The notes: generated from the sequence alone by a model not told the origin. A stretch of 64,000 nt of DNA from Paraglaciecola sp030730205 (GCF_052119645.1 NZ_JBGQOM010000002.1:558001-622000), one strand, 5' to 3'; positions 1 through 10,037 are shown, numbered from the stretch's first letter. Numbers and translations: made by a program.

Positions 1-3000
1 CCGACTAAAGCAGGACTTGACCAAATGATATTACCCAAGGCGCTCGCCTGTGCGATTTGATATTCATTTGTATCATCCCAATAACTAAAATCGCTTCCCT
101 TTTGCGTGATTAAAAATAGGTTTTGCTGCTCTGTCTTAGTAGGATCCACTGCAATATCGAGTACATTAATCGTTAAGGCATTGCGCGCAAGCTCGGTAAA
201 AGTATTGCCATCCAGATCAAATACTACCAACTCTTGACTGGAATAATAGCCATTATCCCCCTGCAAACAAACCAGCTCTAACTCAGCATCAGTATCATAA
301 TTAAGCAGTTCTATTCGTGAGCAAGTTTGACTGATAAAGCTCTTTTCTGAAAATGCTGCGCCGTCAATTTGCAAAAATGACAACTTGTCGCCAACGGAAA
401 CCAATACTGTAGCCGTGTTGTTTATCCTTACTGGAACAAAATCATTGATAAAGCTGCTAAAGGTATAGTTGGCAATAATATTTTGGTTAGAGATATCGAT
501 AGCCTTGAGCACTCGACTATCAGCATAAACAGCGTCGTCAGAGCCATCTGCGTTTAAATCAAATGCCCTAATCATGCCAATATTAGAATCATAACTGCCG
601 CTAGTTTGCCAATGAATACTGTTATCGTTTAACTGCATGGCAGCAAATGCGCCATCGTAGGTAGAAGTGCTAGGCAAAAAGATATCGCCTAAGCCATCGT
701 TATTAAAGTCGGTGACAGCAGCATAAGCGCTGTTATCCCAGTTGGAAGAAATTTCTTCGCTGACCTCATAACTGCCGTTCTCATTAAGGGTTACGATGTG
801 GCTACCACCGTAGCCATTTTGCGAGCTGGGGACAAAAAATACCGCACGTTCTTGATTATCAGTCACATTCGCCCAACCAGCGCTGCTGAAACCATCAAGC
901 TGAGAGCTTATAGCCTCTTCTTTGACCTCTAAGCCAGCACTAACAACATCAGCAACAATAAATTTATTTTCTCCAGAGTGGCTAATGCCGGTTCCCCAAT
1001 GCAGTTCTAATTTGCCATCGTTATCAGAATCACCACTGATAAGGGACACTGAACCGTGGTCTTGCAAGTTCACTTGCCACAATAATGCGAGCTTGTTATT
1101 CACCATTTGATAGACGCTAATATTGCCCCATTGACAGTCTCCAACAATCAGTTCATCTCTGCCATCAGCATTTAAATCAGCGCTATGCAAACTGCATGTA
1201 TTAAAGTTATCAAAGCTATCGAGCTGGGCTTTATTCACCGCAGAATAGACCGCAAGGCTCCCCCACGTATTAGCGCCAGCAATTTCGTCAATACCATCGC
1301 CATTATAATCGCCGCTGGTCACGTTATTGTCACCAAATTGAGTGCCGCTAAACCATTGGTTTGACCATGTTGCGGTATCGTAAACCAAACCATTATTAGT
1401 TATTAGTTCAAGATTGCTGTCAGCATCAACGTTGGCAAACTGGATTTGTTTTGCTTCTGACACATTGGTGCTAAACAGACTTGTTGCGGGAGCATCAAAC
1501 GAAATAACATTCAGTAGCATATTATTATCAGGGTATTGATAGCTAGACGACAGATAGGCAAGTTCAGGACGGCCATCTTTATCAATGTCGCCAACGGCAG
1601 CAAAGTGCAGTTCATTTTCGCTGGTTAACAAGGTTGTCGCGGTACTATCGAGGCCATTGATAACACTAATCGTGTTGCCGGTAATAACAATAATCTCTTG
1701 CTGGGCATCATCATCAATGTTTGCCGCTAATACTTGTTTAATATTGGCGTCAGCGCCCACTTTAAAAGGGTAAACCCAACTTTGTTGGTAACGTGTTCCA
1801 TCAAATGCCAGTAAAAAGACACTGCTTCGCCCATCAGTGGATAAAATTTCATTTTTACCATCCCCATCAAAATCCCCTATCCACATTGATTGATTTGACT
1901 GGGGTACATTGATGCCCGAACGCGCGAGAGGCAGCGCTTTGTCTGATTCAATCTTTATTGGCACAACCATCTTGTCGCTGATATGGCCATTCGCATCAGG
2001 TAAACCAAAGGTAAATTGATAAAACTGAAAAGGAAACAACAAGTCGCTCGGCACATTCCAAGTCACCACACCTGACTCATCAATTTGTGCACCGTCGGGG
2101 CCCGATATCATGCTGCTTGTTACATTGGCTTGGATTAAATCTGGATCGGATACTTCAGCTAAAAACTGGACAAGATCACCCGGCTTAACTGAATCAGGAA
2201 AATTAGATATTTTTATTTCAGCAGGCGCATCACCCAACTCAATATCAAGGGTTGAACTTTCAACAACGTTCACTCCATCAGACACTAACATTGATACACT
2301 GACTACATCGCCGAAAAACGCAGTATAAGGCGGGAAAACGGCTGTATTAAGATCAGGAACAATTTCGCCATTAACATACCATCTATAACTCACAATTAAG
2401 TCTTCGTAGGGCGAATCAGGATCCTCGTAATAACCTTCGCTCACTTCGATGGTGTCGGTGGTATTGAGTGTATCGCCGTAATAATTCCAGTTAGGACTGT
2501 ACACTCTAGGTGGGAGTGAAAGGTTAGCCAAGGCAACCAATTGCTTCGCGCTAGCGTTACCCTCAAGTAACTCGGTAATATCAGAAAAATAAGTACCAAC
2601 ATCAAATTCACCGTCGTTATCAGAGTCTTGAACATAACGAATATGCTCAGGGCCGAATTCAAAGGCAGCAGATTGTTGGCCGTTTAACAGCATTTTTCCT
2701 TGCCAAATATAGGGTGGAAACCCATCGATATCTTCAAAATTAAAAGTCACTTTACCGGCATTAGCAAAAGCCATATCACCATAGATATCAAAGCTCAGCA
2801 CGTTGCCCCGGCCTTCCACTTCAAGCACAATATCCATCAAGGCTTGTTCGTCATTGTTGATCACGTATAAAACATGTTGCTCAACAAGGTAGGTAAATCG
2901 ATTTGTACTTAAAAATTCTTCGGCTTTTACGGTTGAGTAACCACTCAATCGCACCGCCTGACCATTGGTCTGCCAACTAAGATTATCAAAATAAAGCGTA

Positions 3001-3527
3001 TAGTCTTCCGCGCTATCACTGATTTCACCAATAGTCATCGCAACCGTACCCGATATTGGGTAGCCAATATAGCCCTGCTCACAATTACTGTAGGTGAGAG
3101 TTAAGGTTCCTTTTGAAGCCGAATCTATCTTGCCTTTGTATCTCACCGTACCTTGGTAATCGCAGGCAAAACTAATGTCAATGTTGCCATTACTATCAAC
3201 TTGGCTTTGAAAATTTTCGTTACCCACTTCAGGAAAAGCGGCTAATGAATCATAAAATAAGTAGTAATACACCCGTTGAGCAACTTCAGCATTCAGTGCA
3301 GCTGCTGATGTCAGCCCAGTGTAACGCTCTTCTGCAAGTTGAGTCGCAGCGGTTTTCAGCTGAACTGCCGAATACGCTTGGGCATTTTGAATAATTTGAC
3401 TGGGTGTAGGCGGTGGTGGTGTTGAGCCTCCTGAGCCAGAGCCAGAAGCCCCCCCTCCGCCGCCACAACCAGCGAGCGACAATAGCAAAAAAGAAGAGAA
3501 CAGCAGCTTACAACGTGATTTCATCAT
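1..3527 (-). CDS. FG-GAP/VCBS repeat surface lipoprotein (C-terminus beyond window)
   Basis: The reading frame is open on the minus strand from 3527 to the left edge, giving at least 1175 residues. It starts Met-Met-Lys; an AAGGA ribosome binding site fits the second Met (3524) slightly better than the first. A lipoprotein signal ends in the lipobox LAGC at residues 18-21, followed by a Gly/Ser/Pro-rich linker. The C-terminal two thirds carry at least eight FG-GAP/VCBS Ca-binding motifs such as FDGDGKNEI, GDYNGDGIDEI, DLNADGRDEL and DFNNDGLGDI, the pattern of integrin-alpha-like beta-propellers. A middle section looks like Ig/cadherin-type domains (the segment around RWYVNGEIVPD). It is probably an outer-membrane-anchored, surface-exposed protein for adhesion or ligand binding. 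The ligand is unknown. No partner gene is seen in the window. Confidence 0.85.
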   Translation of the reverse strand, partial: MMKSRCKLLFSSFLLLSLAGCGGGGGASGSGSGGSTPPPPTPSQIIQNAQAYSAVQLKTAATQLAEERYTGLTSAAALNAEVAQRVYYYLFYDSLAAFPEVGNENFQSQVDSNGNIDISFACDYQGTVRYKGKIDSASKGTLTLTYSNCEQGYIGYPISGTVAMTIGEISDSAEDYTLYFDNLSWQTNGQAVRLSGYSTVKAEEFLSTNRFTYLVEQHVLYVINNDEQALMDIVLEVEGRGNVLSFDIYGDMAFANAGKVTFNFEDIDGFPPYIWQGKMLLNGQQSAAFEFGPEHIRYVQDSDNDGEFDVGTYFSDITELLEGNASAKQLVALANLSLPPRVYSPNWNYYGDTLNTTDTIEVSEGYYEDPDSPYEDLIVSYRWYVNGEIVPDLNTAVFPPYTAFFGDVVSVSMLVSDGVNVVESSTLDIELGDAPAEIKISNFPDSVKPGDLVQFLAEVSDPDLIQANVTSSMISGPDGAQIDESGVVTWNVPSDLLFPFQFYQFTFGLPDANGHISDKMVVPIKIESDKALPLARSGINVPQSNQSMWIGDFDGDGKNEILSTDGRSSVFLLAFDGTRYQQSWVYPFKVGADANIKQVLAANIDDDAQQEIIVITGNTISVINGLDSTATTLLTSENELHFAAVGDIDKDGRPELAYLSSSYQYPDNNMLLNVISFDAPATSLFSTNVSEAKQIQFANVDADSNLELITNNGLVYDTATWSNQWFSGTQFGDNNVTSGDYNGDGIDEIAGANTWGSLAVYSAVNKAQLDSFDNFNTCSLHSADLNADGRDELIVGDCQWGNISVYQMVNNKLALLWQVNLQDHGSVSLISGDSDNDGKLELHWGTGISHSGENKFIVADVVSAGLEVKEEAISSQLDGFSSAGWANVTDNQERAVFFVPSSQNGYGGSHIVTLNENGSYEVSEEISSNWDNSAYAAVTDFNNDGLGDIFLPSTSTYDGAFAAMQLNDNSIHWQTSGSYDSNIGMIRAFDLNADGSDDAVYADSRVLKAIDISNQNIIANYTFSSFINDFVPVRINNTATVLVSVGDKLSFLQIDGAAFSEKSFISQTCSRIELLNYDTDAELELVCLQGDNGYYSSQELVVFDLDGNTFTELARNALTINVLDIAVDPTKTEQQNLFLITQKGSDFSYWDDTNEYQIAQASALGNIIWSSPALV

Positions 3528-4001
3528 CCATCCTTAACTCAAAAAATAGCTTACTCAAACATCAACTTTCATAAGTCGCGGCGTTCGCACGCTGGGGCTG
3601 TCTACTCGCTGAATTGACGCAAAATAGTAGAGGATAATCCGGTAAAAAACCATCTTTAAAGCTGTTTTTCCCGCTTTATTAACATCTGAAATCCCTTGTA
3701 AACGGGTAGGGTTTAGCGTGCTGGTACACTAACGTAGCACTAGGCTTGCCACTTTTAGCCAGCGCAACTAAAAGCGCTACGTTTAATTCAGGCAGCTATT
3801 TGATGAGTGCTCTTGAAAAGAGCGCGCGGCTGTAGAGAAAATGACTCCAAAAGCCTGATTAAAACAAATACGAAACGCTATCTGCGAGCATCGGATGCCG
3901 AGCATCGGATGCCGGGCATCGGATATCGAGCGCTAAGAGCCAAGGGCTGCAGACGCCCTACTTTTTCAACCACAGGTGTTGACATAGGGCGCTAAAGACG
4001 G
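3528..4001. other. intergenic region with small tandem repeat
   Basis: The region is 474 bp long with no convincing gene. It lies upstream of the lipoprotein gene and downstream of the DUF1593 gene, both on the minus strand, so it should hold the lipoprotein promoter. The only structure seen is the 14-bp tandem repeat listed separately. Confidence 0.5.
3885..3926. repeat. 14-bp tandem repeat, 3 copies
   Basis: Three head-to-tail copies of CGAGCATCGGATGC are present. The first two are identical; the third reads CGGGCATCGGATAT. It is an intergenic microsatellite-like array. Nothing shows a function. Confidence 0.8.
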
Positions 4002-5468
4002 TTACGGATTTACATTAACGATCACACGCTGGTAACGGGTTATAGCAGGTGTACCACGATCAGTGACCTTTAGAATAAAGTGCAGTTGCTGGGGCTTGGT
4101 CACTTTGGGCGCTTTGACCGCCACGCGATTCATATTCTCTGCACTTGTCACCTTAATATATTCATCAGGTAAGGAGCCTGCCTCAGGATAGTTAAACCAC
4201 CAAAATTGCAAACTATCACCGTCTGGATCAAAAGAGTTGCGGGCATCGAGATTAAAATACTGTTCAGACTGTACCGTTAATGTTTGCTCGTGATTAAGCA
4301 CGGGTACCGGAGGATGATTTGCCTCGGCATAGGGCTTAGTAGTCCAATCCATTCGCGCCGCAAAATCGTTTTGCAACTCATCGCGCCAGCGCCATAATGT
4401 TGTGCGATAGCCCGTATAACTTTTATCGCTTAATTTAAGACTGCGGCCATACTCGCTGGATAACGCGGGCATATAGGTATCAGTGGCATTCGTCCAAATC
4501 GCTCTGGTTTCTGGTTCAACGGGTACCCCGCCCGTAAATCCCTTCGGATCCATGTCAGCTAATTTGGGTACGTATAGTTCATATCGTCCTCCCCAACCAC
4601 CCCATTGAGGATGTTCTGGATCACTCAAGCCATTTAATATTAAATTTAACCACGTTGGGGTGTCTCCTTCCATGCCGTAAGCCACATCTGGATATTGCAT
4701 ACCAAGTGGCCCATGACCTTGTTGAATATTATCTGCTAGCCATGGATTACTGATGGTGGTGTTATCGATACCATCAACATAGGTATTAATCCCTGTCCAT
4801 GTGGCAGCACCATATCCGCCGGGACTGACAATATAAAAAAGCGTAGGAAATTGCTTGCGGATCCATGCCCCCGAATCATCTTGATCAGAAATGGTATACA
4901 CCCGCAACTTACTCACGAGCGCGGCTAATTCATCTGCGCTTTTAGTTTGTTGTAAGCGAAAAAGTGCTTGGGCTAGGGTATTCGCTCCGCCCCACACTGT
5001 CACCCACAGAGGTCTCGGGTCGCGCTTCTCAATGGCCTTAATTAACCAATCTGAGCCAGGCGAATCTTTATCTTCACCAACGCCTTGCATGCCGTAAATG
5101 GGCAAACCTTTTTTAACTAAGTCATGCAAATGTTTAGCACTTGGAAAGCCTTTTTCATGCTGCTCAAGATTGTCACGAACCAGGCCGTAGGCATCGATAA
5201 TTTTATGCATCGACTCAGGTGCCACCATTAATTTTTGGTGCACCGACGTTGTTGCCACCAGCCCTTCAATATCAATTTGATTGACGTATAACAACAAGCG
5301 CACCAAGGTCTGCGCGTCATCGGGATCGGCTTCAATATCGCTCAATACCACCATGCGGTGATTTTGTTGCTTTGCTATTGCCGAAGGCACTTCGCTTAGT
5401 GCAAATGTGGAAAAAGACATCAAGACTAAAACACATGTTAAAAATCGAGAGTTGCTAGATAGTGTCAT
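4002..5468 (-). CDS. secreted DUF1593 (Sde182-like, nucleoside-hydrolase fold) protein
   Basis: The start is placed at the ATG at 5468, which opens directly into a signal peptide (MTLSSNSRFLTCVLVLMSFS) and is preceded by GAGCAGG. A 19-residue upstream extension is open but looks non-coding. The mature N-terminus carries the acidic cluster VVLSDIEADPDDAQTLVR, the Asp-rich metal/ribose-binding loop of the nucleoside-hydrolase-like fold in DUF1593. The C-terminal ~100 residues (from PPVPVLNHEQTLTVQSEQYF, ending in a beta-rich FNLDARNSFDPDGD segment) resemble the Ig-like C-terminal domain of Sde182 from Saccharophagus degradans. The family is linked to polysaccharide utilisation and cellulose binding. 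The substrate is unknown. About 489 aa, usual for the family. Confidence 0.8.
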   Translation of the reverse strand: MTLSSNSRFLTCVLVLMSFSTFALSEVPSAIAKQQNHRMVVLSDIEADPDDAQTLVRLLLYVNQIDIEGLVATTSVHQKLMVAPESMHKIIDAYGLVRDNLEQHEKGFPSAKHLHDLVKKGLPIYGMQGVGEDKDSPGSDWLIKAIEKRDPRPLWVTVWGGANTLAQALFRLQQTKSADELAALVSKLRVYTISDQDDSGAWIRKQFPTLFYIVSPGGYGAATWTGINTYVDGIDNTTISNPWLADNIQQGHGPLGMQYPDVAYGMEGDTPTWLNLILNGLSDPEHPQWGGWGGRYELYVPKLADMDPKGFTGGVPVEPETRAIWTNATDTYMPALSSEYGRSLKLSDKSYTGYRTTLWRWRDELQNDFAARMDWTTKPYAEANHPPVPVLNHEQTLTVQSEQYFNLDARNSFDPDGDSLQFWWFNYPEAGSLPDEYIKVTSAENMNRVAVKAPKVTKPQQLHFILKVTDRGTPAITRYQRVIVNVNP

Positions 5469-5812
5469 GTTTAAAACCTGCTCGAAGTAGCTAAGGTAAA
5501 CTATAAAACCACGTTCAGTTAACACCCTAAGTCTCGATGTATTTTACCGACCGCAGCCTCGCCTAATTAACGTAATTTAAACATATCAGCGCCGAGCAAA
5601 ACTTTATTAAAATTGGTTTATCAGCAGTGGATTTTGACTAAAGCATTCTTTAATTATTTTTTACAACGGTTTAAATCTCAATATTCGTGTCCATGTCTAA
5701 TAGGTATTAGGCGATTAGGCGCGACTGACTTACAAGTAAATGTGAACTTTTTAAGCTTAAAAACATACTAAGTTATTGTAAATAAATACATTAATTTAAA
5801 AAGGAGGCGTAA
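5469..5812. other. intergenic region between divergent genes
   Basis: This is 344 bp between the divergently transcribed DUF1593 and NAD(P)-binding genes, so promoters for both are expected here. It is A+T-rich near 5770-5805. No clear repeat, RNA gene or operator is seen. Confidence 0.4.
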
Positions 5813-6454
5813 ATGGAACGTACACTGATAATCGGTGCAAGTGGTCAAATAGGAAAACAGGTCACTCAACTCATGGTAAACAACGGTCATGTGGTCAACG
5901 CGCTAGTGCGTGATAAAACCAAGCTTGCCGATATTAAAGCAGACACCTTACAAATCATTGAAGGCGACTTAGAAAAAGACTTTAGCCACGCGTTTACTGA
6001 CTGCTCAAACGTTATATTTGTCGCAGGCTCCGGCGGCAACACAGGCGCTGACAAAACCTTGTTAATTGACCTTTGGGCGGCGTGCAAAGCAGCAGATTAT
6101 GCTAAAGCGCACAAGGTTAAACACTTTGTCATGGTCAGTTCAATTGGCGCCGATGACCCAAGTCAAGGCTCTGATAAAATGCAGCCCTATCTTGTAGCCA
6201 AACACATGGCCGATGAGCACTTAATAAACAGCGGGCTGGCTTACACAATACTGCGTCCAGGCACATTAACCAATGATGATGCCCTTGCCGGATTTACCAG
6301 TGAGCGGCCAAAAAATAAGGAAGATTGGGTAATAACACGTGCTGATGTCGCCCAGGCTATTGTGTATATTTCTACGCAAATTAAACCGCAAAACAGCACC
6401 ATCATTGAGTTATTTAACGGGGATAAATCACTCACCCAAGTAGTGGCAGCTTAA
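5813..6454 (+). CDS. NAD(P)-binding SDR-like oxidoreductase (NmrA/YwnB type)
   Basis: A 213-aa atypical short-chain dehydrogenase. The N-terminal Rossmann motif GASGQIGK (residues 8-15) binds NAD(P). A central VKHFVMVSSIGADDP segment and YTILRPGTLTND match the NAD(P)H-binding family (PF13460, YwnB/YhfK-like). A near-ideal ribosome binding site AAGGAGG sits 5 nt before the ATG. It is a single gene between divergent and convergent neighbours. Members are cytosolic and often redox- or stress-responsive; the substrate cannot be read from the sequence. Confidence 0.85.
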   Translation: MERTLIIGASGQIGKQVTQLMVNNGHVVNALVRDKTKLADIKADTLQIIEGDLEKDFSHAFTDCSNVIFVAGSGGNTGADKTLLIDLWAACKAADYAKAHKVKHFVMVSSIGADDPSQGSDKMQPYLVAKHMADEHLINSGLAYTILRPGTLTNDDALAGFTSERPKNKEDWVITRADVAQAIVYISTQIKPQNSTIIELFNGDKSLTQVVAA

Positions 6455-6557
6455 ATATTAAGTTCTCGTCCAAGGGAAAGATGTTGTGTAGCACCTTACC
6501 ACTTGGACGAGTCATTATCGTTAAATTAACCTCGCCCGCAGCTAAAAAAACCTCAGC

Positions 6558-7046
6558 CTATTCAGATACTAATACGGCTTTTGCTTCAATAAAGGCTTGT
6601 GCCTCAGCAGATAAACAGCGATCCGACACATACGTTTTACCACCCGAATGATAGAGCAACCAGCCTTGCGAGGTTTTTTCTAGCTTAGAGATATCGTCCC
6701 ATGAAATATGACTTTCAACATGAATCGACTCACTGGTAACCCCAGTTTCATCCATCGTGAGCGTTAAGTCAGTGCTGGCCGCTTTACTGATTAATTGCCT
6801 TGCTAACCACCAAGACCGACGGAAGCGAATACTGAATACCTCAAGCCCGCCCAAGGCAATCAGAAACCACGCAGCAAATGGTTCAATTTGGGTAAAAAGC
6901 AAAATAGCGAACCCCAGAGCGGCCAAACCGATAGCGATGAGATAGGCTTTTTTAGGATTAATGGCCACCGCTGAAGCGTCGTAAGTTTCAAGATAGTGGC
7001 TTTTATCTAGGGTATAGGTAATTGAATAAGAAAATGGCGTGGTCAT
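6558..7046 (-). CDS. YcxB-like membrane protein
   Basis: A 162-aa protein with a polar N-terminus (FSYSITYTLDKSHYLETYDA), two adjacent hydrophobic helices at roughly residues 33-68 (AYLIAIGLAALGFAILLFT and AWFLIALGGLEVFSI), and a C-terminal soluble domain. The latter contains ISWDDISKLEKTSQGWLLY, the pattern of the YcxB-like (PH-like) C-terminal domain. It is a predicted inner-membrane protein of unknown function. It is convergent with the oxidoreductase gene and divergent from the halogenase gene. Confidence 0.7.
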   Translation of the reverse strand: MTTPFSYSITYTLDKSHYLETYDASAVAINPKKAYLIAIGLAALGFAILLFTQIEPFAAWFLIALGGLEVFSIRFRRSWWLARQLISKAASTDLTLTMDETGVTSESIHVESHISWDDISKLEKTSQGWLLYHSGGKTYVSDRCLSAEAQAFIEAKAVLVSE

Positions 7047-7187
7047 AATTATTTGAATGGCAATAAAACCAAGAGTGTAACTACAAGTGCATCAGTCTGG
7101 TAGTTGTTTTCGTTCGTTAGATGCAATGGTATAAAGGAGTTATCCAAGCATTTTGCTAATGAAGTTGATTTAACAAGGCACTAAATA

Positions 7188-8678
7188 ATGACAAATCCAA
7201 TACGCAAAGTCGTAATTGCGGGTGGTGGTACTGCAGGATGGATGACAGCCGCTCTGCTACGTAAAGTACTGCAGCAACATATCGAAATCGAGTTAGTCGA
7301 ATCACAAGAAATTGGTATCGTTGGCGTTGGTGAAGCGACGATCCCACCGATTCAAATTTTTAATAAGTATCTAGGTTTGGACGAAAAAGAGTTTCTTAGA
7401 GAAACCAACGGTACCATCAAACTTGCGATTCAATTTGAGAATTGGCGCATTTCTGGTGAAAGTTATTTTCATACTTTTGGGGCCCCTGGCGCCAACTTGG
7501 GCTTTTGTAGTTTTCAACATTTTTGGTTAAAAGCACAACGGGCCGGTTTACAGCGTTCTTTGTGGGATTTTGACCTAAATTTCTTAAGCTGTCAGCAAGG
7601 TAAATTTAATAAAATTAATACCCAAAACCCGGTCTATGACATGCCTTACGCCTATCATTTTGATTCGGCCCTATATGGTCAATACTTGCGTAAGCTCGCT
7701 GAACGCTGGGGAGTTACACGAACAGAAGGGTTAATCGAACACATCAAAGTCAATGCAGACAGCGGCTACATCGAAAAGCTGCAATTAAAAAGTGGCAAAC
7801 AAATTGACGGTGATTTGTTTATCGATTGTACCGGCATCCGTAAATTACTGATTGGTAAAACCCTAGGCGTAAACTATGAAAACTGGGAACACCTCCTACC
7901 CGCTGATAGTGCGCTTGCTGTACCTTCAGAACGTTTTGCTCATACCCTACCCTATACTCGCAGCATTGCCCACAAAGTGGGCTGGCAATGGCGCATACCA
8001 CTAACCAGCCGAAACGGAAATGGCATTGTGTATAGCTCGAAATACATGAGCGACGAACAAGCAGAACAAACTCTGTTAAACAATTTGGATAGTACCGCCA
8101 TAGGTGATCCCCGAAAAATCACCTTTGAAACCGGCAGAACCCAGCAGCAATGGCATAAAAACGTGGTTGCCATTGGTCTATCAAGTGGTTTTTTAGAGCC
8201 CTTGGAGTCAACAAGTATCCATCTTATTCAGTCTGGCATAGTGCGACTATTAAAAATGTTTCCTAACGAGGGCATTTCGCAAGCCATGATTGAGCTGTAC
8301 AACGCAGAATCAAAACAAGAATTTGAAACCATTCGTGACTTCATCGTCCTGCACTATCATGTTAATGAGCGCAGCGACTCTGACTTTTGGCAAGATATGC
8401 GCAACATGCCTATTCCTGAGCGCTTGCAGCAAAAGCTAGCCGCATTTAAAGAGACGGCCGCTATTTTTAATGATAGCAACGACATATTTAAAGACGCCTC
8501 GTGGCTACAAGTGATGCTGGGCCAGGGCATTAAACCTGTGGATTATCACCCCGCCGCCAAAGTCCATGGTGACGAAGAACTGCTCGCGATCATGAACAAA
8601 ATTTACCACGCCAAATTACAACCTTTAGCCAAAATGCTGCCTCATGATGAGTTTTTATCACGCTATATCAACGCCTAG
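7188..8678 (+). CDS. flavin-dependent tryptophan halogenase family protein
   Basis: A 496-aa protein of usual family length. An N-terminal FAD-binding motif AGGGTAGWM lies at residues 11-19. The family block VGEATIPPIQ is followed by Lys78 (GTIKLAIQFENW), aligned with the catalytic Lys79 of PrnA. The halogenase signature Trp-x-Trp-x-Ile-Pro (GWQWRIP) is at residues 265-271, and LEPLESTSIHLIQ matches the block with the conserved catalytic Glu. All diagnostic motifs are intact. In marine Alteromonadales such paralogues usually lie beside TonB receptors and carbohydrate genes, and their substrates are unproven. Here it is alone, with no flavin reductase or biosynthetic partner within 5 kb. Halogenation of free tryptophan is not implied. 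Confidence 0.9.
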   Translation: MTNPIRKVVIAGGGTAGWMTAALLRKVLQQHIEIELVESQEIGIVGVGEATIPPIQIFNKYLGLDEKEFLRETNGTIKLAIQFENWRISGESYFHTFGAPGANLGFCSFQHFWLKAQRAGLQRSLWDFDLNFLSCQQGKFNKINTQNPVYDMPYAYHFDSALYGQYLRKLAERWGVTRTEGLIEHIKVNADSGYIEKLQLKSGKQIDGDLFIDCTGIRKLLIGKTLGVNYENWEHLLPADSALAVPSERFAHTLPYTRSIAHKVGWQWRIPLTSRNGNGIVYSSKYMSDEQAEQTLLNNLDSTAIGDPRKITFETGRTQQQWHKNVVAIGLSSGFLEPLESTSIHLIQSGIVRLLKMFPNEGISQAMIELYNAESKQEFETIRDFIVLHYHVNERSDSDFWQDMRNMPIPERLQQKLAAFKETAAIFNDSNDIFKDASWLQVMLGQGIKPVDYHPAAKVHGDEELLAIMNKIYHAKLQPLAKMLPHDEFLSRYINA

Positions 8679-8792
8679 TTGATGAAAAACGCCAAAAACA
8701 AGTAGGCATTGGCCTACTTGTTTTATGACAGCTCATAGTAACTTCATTAATCTAATAGGCGCACTATTCTCGGCACACTCGATGCTTATCAG

Positions 8793-9536
8793 TTACCTTA
8801 CCCTTTGCGGCAAAAGACGGTCGTATTCGTTTTTTACTACCGAATAACACTCACACACGCGCGCCTCTAATCGGGGTCTGTCTAAAACAGAGATTAAACC
8901 ACGAGCATACTGAATAAGATTTTCAGCCAACAATGCCCGTGCAGCATCAGTAACACTCTCTCGGCGAACGCCAAGGTTATGGGCAATTTGTTCTTGCGTC
9001 ATATGCAGATGCGTTGAAGACGAGCGATCAAGGCTGAGCAATAACCAGCGACAAAACTGCTGCTCTATTGAATGATGACGATTGCACACCGCCGTTTGCG
9101 AAATTTGTGTAATCTGAGCTTGAATGTATAACAGCAGGAGTTGTTGTAGCTCAGTTCCCTTGTCAAACTCCCGTTGCAAAACGCTAAGCTTAATACGAAA
9201 AGCCCCGCCCGATGTTTGCGCAATGGTGCGGCAATACGAATAGTCTCCTCCCATCAACAATGAGCTGCCTACCAACCCTTCGTTGCCAATAACGGCCACC
9301 TCGGTTGACAATCCATCTTCCAAATCATAGATCAGCGAAATCATACAAGTAGTCGGAAAATACACATACTGAGCATGATTAAGGCAACCACATAGGCTTT
9401 CACCGCGCTTAATATCTACTGCTGACAAATGAGGCAATAAGTTCAGAAAACTGTCTTGGCAAAGTGCTGCAAATAAACGGTTATCGCTGAAAGTATGCTG
9501 CTCAATTGAAACTAAACTCTTATGCATGATATTCAT
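8793..9536 (-). CDS. Crp/Fnr-family transcriptional regulator
   Basis: A 247-aa protein. Residues ~15-130 form a cyclic-nucleotide-binding-type beta-roll (DNRLFAALCQDSFLNLLPHL to IGNEGLVGSSLLMGG). The C-terminus has a winged helix with the recognition block MTQEQIAHNLGVRRESVTDAARALL. No Fnr-type N-terminal Cys cluster is seen, and the ligand pocket lacks the canonical Crp RxS motif, so cAMP binding is doubtful. An AAGGA ribosome binding site 5 nt upstream supports the start at 9536. It is convergent with the halogenase gene. Targets unknown. Confidence 0.85.
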   Translation of the reverse strand: MNIMHKSLVSIEQHTFSDNRLFAALCQDSFLNLLPHLSAVDIKRGESLCGCLNHAQYVYFPTTCMISLIYDLEDGLSTEVAVIGNEGLVGSSLLMGGDYSYCRTIAQTSGGAFRIKLSVLQREFDKGTELQQLLLLYIQAQITQISQTAVCNRHHSIEQQFCRWLLLSLDRSSSTHLHMTQEQIAHNLGVRRESVTDAARALLAENLIQYARGLISVLDRPRLEARVCECYSVVKNEYDRLLPQRVR

Positions 9537-9713
9537 CGCAGTCCTTATTCGCCTGTTGATAATATGTTGTCGGTATATCCGTACTTCACAACACCAATAG
9601 GTATAAACGAGAACCCTTAGGCAACCTTGACCGAGATCAAGTTTTTCAGTAATAAGCTGTCGTTACTGCAATAAATGCCTCACACAAGACCAGTGCCAAA
9701 TTTAGTTTTTGCT

Positions 9714-10037
9714 TTAATTAAACGGCCAAAGCACATATGCCACAAAACTGAGCCAGCTTAAGCCTAATAAGATCCAAGGCAAATAGTTTGTATTACGTAT
9801 TTCGACGATCTCTAGCGAGGTTTCATTACTGTCATGTTCTTGCTGTTTGATTTTTTGTTTGCGCTGTTTATCAATGGCACGCAGTTTTATATTGTGTTGT
9901 TTTTTATATTCAGCAATGCCCTTTTGTATCCCCTGAGCGATCGACTTAGTTTGCTCTTTCGTTTGCCCTTCTTTTTGCCTGCCTTTGGCTATTTTCATCG
10001 CTTGGATTTCAACTTCTGGTGAGACTTTATGTTTCAT
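9714..10037 (-). CDS. DUF2956 family protein
   Basis: A 107-aa protein with the typical DUF2956 order: a Lys/Gln-rich, probably coiled-coil N-terminus (SPEVEIQAMKIAKGRQ, GQTKEQTKSIAQGIQKGI), then a basic stretch and one C-terminal transmembrane helix (YLPWILLGLSWLSFVAYVLW). The family is confined largely to gammaproteobacteria such as Vibrio, Shewanella and Alteromonas. Function unknown; predicted inner-membrane anchored. It lies 127 bp downstream of the sensor kinase gene on the same strand, so readthrough is possible. Confidence 0.75.
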   Translation of the reverse strand: MKHKVSPEVEIQAMKIAKGRQKEGQTKEQTKSIAQGIQKGIAEYKKQHNIKLRAIDKQRKQKIKQQEHDSNETSLEIVEIRNTNYLPWILLGLSWLSFVAYVLWPFN

